Assembly (NCBI RefSeq): GCF_005116645.1
Contig: NZ_SWCM01000007.1
Location: forward strand, 219,164 to 283,163
DNA length: 64,000 bases
Source: Desulfopila sp. IMCC35006
Lineage (GTDB): Bacteria; Desulfobacterota; Desulfobulbia; Desulfobulbales; Desulfocapsaceae
Direction: 5' to 3'
The notes below the pieces were generated by a model that did not search any database, was not told where the DNA came from, and saw nothing but the letters and a program-made list of their open reading frames with translations. A program made the position numbers and the translations under genes. Of this stretch, positions 62,690 through 64,000 are shown in pieces. Within the stretch, counting starts at the first letter, position 1. Each line of letters begins with the position of its first letter.

Positions 62690-62845
62690 TCAAGAATTAT
62701 AAATTTGAGTAACTAAATTTCTAAACCATGCAGGTTTTTCAAAAACAACATAGAGTAACATCAGAGCAGTAAAAGGTATCGGGATAACCATGTCCACTAA
62801 GGCAAGAAGTGATAAATAAAGTATTATTTTTGTTTTTGTCTTCAT
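62690..62845 (-). CDS. 51-residue membrane protein
   Basis: Reading the minus strand from ATG at 62843-62845 to TGA at 62690-62692 gives MKTKTKIILYLSLLALVDMV at the N-terminus, then IPIPFTALMLLYVVFEKPAW and a short tail ending QIYNS. It is a basic start, one or two membrane segments with a Pro-rich turn, and an aromatic exit. The IPIP...LLYVV...P-WF pattern resembles small membrane proteins I recall from other Proteobacteria, but the function is unknown. Composition and pattern support a real gene below common length cut-offs. The Shine-Dalgarno is weak. Confidence 0.65.
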   Translation of the reverse strand: MKTKTKIILYLSLLALVDMVIPIPFTALMLLYVVFEKPAWFRNLVTQIYNS

Positions 62846-62930
62846 AATAGTCATCTGTAAATATCTGCCCCGGATTCACAAATCCAGTGAAGGTTGAGAA
62901 AGCTGGATTTCGATTGCTGCCCAGACCCGA

Positions 62931-62988
62931 AAAACGAACAGTTCACACCCTTCCACTCCGACAGTCTGGGTTTGAGGGGCAATCAGAA
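62931..62988. repeat. Dispersed 58-bp repeat, copy 2
   Basis: It matches copy 1 at 40949-41006 at 52 of 58 positions. Here it is part of a larger fold: GATTGC upstream pairs with GCAATC at the end of the repeat, and CCCAGAC pairs with GTCTGGG inside it. It lies between the small membrane protein and the AlaX-like gene. Confidence 0.85.
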
Positions 62989-63010
62989 AAATCAATGAGT
63001 CCTGTTCCGT

Positions 63011-63652
63011 TCAAGAAGCAAGAAAAATCTCAACTCGCTCCTTGCCTCGACCGATGTTGTTTCGTTTCAACCTGATCTGACCTACTTCCCCAGTTCGTTT
63101 GACGTGCGTTCCTCCGCAGAGAACTCGCGAGAATCCATCAATCTCCCAGTAGCGGCGCTCAGTCACCACATCGTCAAAAGCACATTTGATCTCCAAATCG
63201 GCTTCAATTATTTGATTCGCCCTCAAGGTGAATTCTGGGAGCATCGGTGCGATGCTCTCAGGCCATGAAAAATCTATTCGAGCTTTTGTTTCGGCGATGT
63301 GGGCACCAACTTTGTCAACCCCATCAAGGGATTTATAAAAAAGTTCGAGAATCAATTCCGCCGCAAAGTGCAGTCGCATCAGTCGGTATCTTCTGGTCCA
63401 GTCAATTTCTATATCTACAGTTTTCCCAACTGTTAACCCATGGTTCTCAGCAAGGGTGTAAACAATTTCCAAGCCTTCTTTTCGAGCAGAGATAACCTGT
63501 TTTCCACCAATGGTGCCATGATCGCTTTCCTGGCCACCAGAAAAAGCAAAAAATATGGTTGATTGAAGAGTGATATCATTGCCGTCGACAGAGGCAACAA
63601 TTGTTTTGTGGAAAGTTTGATAGGGGTTTACCCAGAAGGTTTTTTGAGTCAT
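63011..63652 (-). CDS. AlaX-like alanyl-tRNA editing protein
   Basis: From the internal ATG (63650-63652) the product has 213 residues, starting MTQKTFWVNPYQTFHKTIVA. The editing core has FFAFSGGQESDHGTIGG, and the metal site is HFAAE (residues 95-99), so the second His of the usual HxxxH is Glu, with CGGTH (179-183) forming the other half-site. The GHIAETKARIDF-like block (AHIAETKARIDF) is conserved in this group. It should hydrolyse mischarged Ser- or Gly-tRNA(Ala). A longer frame adds 56 unconserved residues and was rejected. It differs from the SAD-type protein at 18.5-18.9 kb. Confidence 0.88.
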   Translation of the reverse strand: MTQKTFWVNPYQTFHKTIVASVDGNDITLQSTIFFAFSGGQESDHGTIGGKQVISARKEGLEIVYTLAENHGLTVGKTVDIEIDWTRRYRLMRLHFAAELILELFYKSLDGVDKVGAHIAETKARIDFSWPESIAPMLPEFTLRANQIIEADLEIKCAFDDVVTERRYWEIDGFSRVLCGGTHVKRTGEVGQIRLKRNNIGRGKERVEIFLAS

Positions 63653-64000
63653 TTTCAGTTGAGTTGTCGGCAGGGTGAGGGATTTGAGGTTTCTATATAT
63701 TAATAAGTACGTCAATTGGCGAACATTGCCACAATCACATATGCTATAATCGCAGTCGGATATCGATGTCATTGACAGGCTGTTATGTTCGGCAATCAGC
63801 GTACACCTAAGTATGAGCAATATACGTTACAATAAATAACAGAAATATGGCCTACTGATCGCTGTCAATATTTAATATAGCTATCTGGTCTATTTAAAAG
63901 AACGTTTGATATGCAGACTTTTATTAAAATGTGATAGCAATTGGTTTTCCTCTTGCCCAGCAATTCCTCCAATTCCAAACACTCCCCAAACAAAAGCTCT

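Overview
The window reads as a chromosomal segment of a Gram-negative, anaerobic sulfur-metabolising bacterium of the Desulfobacterota, probably Desulfobulbales-like. Supporting genes are a small assimilatory-type sulfite reductase, a Tat-exported split-Soret-type dihaem cytochrome, a chemoreceptor fused to haemerythrin, a selenium/molybdenum hydroxylase accessory protein, a tungstate-binding protein, a TRAP carrier and a full high-affinity branched-chain amino-acid transporter. This placement is inferred from protein families, not from a search. I saw no rRNA or tRNA gene, CRISPR array, transposase or phage gene.

Layout. 1-7.2 kb: end of an unidentified gene, the HtpX protease, PrmA methyltransferase with an uncharacterised partner, an Lrp/AsnC regulator, a CAAX-type membrane protease, two small coupled genes, a methyltransferase/HAD pair, and a small secreted protein behind a clear sigma-54 promoter. 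7.2-13.3 kb: a structured leader with four near-identical 91-92 bp hairpin repeats, followed by livKHMGF. 13.3-19.9 kb: a heterodimeric ABC exporter, a TauE-type permease, a small membrane protein, an AlaX-like editing protein and a cysteine-rich protein. 19.9-21.8 kb: the agmatine-to-putrescine pair aguA/aguB, visibly G+C-richer than its neighbours. 21.9-28.6 kb: a purine module made of adenine deaminase, a BMP-type nucleoside/purine ABC importer and a YqeB-type selenium-dependent molybdenum hydroxylase factor. 28.9-30.6 kb: a secreted TIM-barrel-like protein and a GNAT acetyltransferase. 30.6-39.4 kb: a TetR-headed fatty or organic acid module (thiolase, acyl-CoA ligase, acyl-CoA dehydrogenase) divergent from a TRAP transporter. 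39.5-43.9 kb: a CDP-archaeol-synthase-like/metallophosphoesterase fusion, an orphan tungstate-binding protein with a structured leader, a macrodomain protein and the split-Soret cytochrome. 44.2-52.1 kb: two large G+C-rich secreted proteins of unknown function, then a sigma-54 response regulator and PAS kinase with perfect palindromes next to them. 52.3-57.6 kb: the haemerythrin chemoreceptor flanked by strong inverted repeats, a PhnD-like binding protein and the sulfite reductase. 57.7-64 kb: a giant DUF748/AsmA-like protein, a YhcH-family protein, a 51-residue membrane protein, a diverged dispersed repeat and a second AlaX-like protein.

How the parts fit. Most modules feed carbon and nitrogen into anaerobic respiration: amino acids (liv), agmatine, purines (adenine to hypoxanthine, then probably a Se/Mo hydroxylase encoded elsewhere) and acyl-CoA substrates. 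The least explained items are the tandem hairpin array before livK, the CarS/phosphoesterase fusion, the leader before tupA with interleaved complementary stems, and the paired secreted proteins beside the two-component system.
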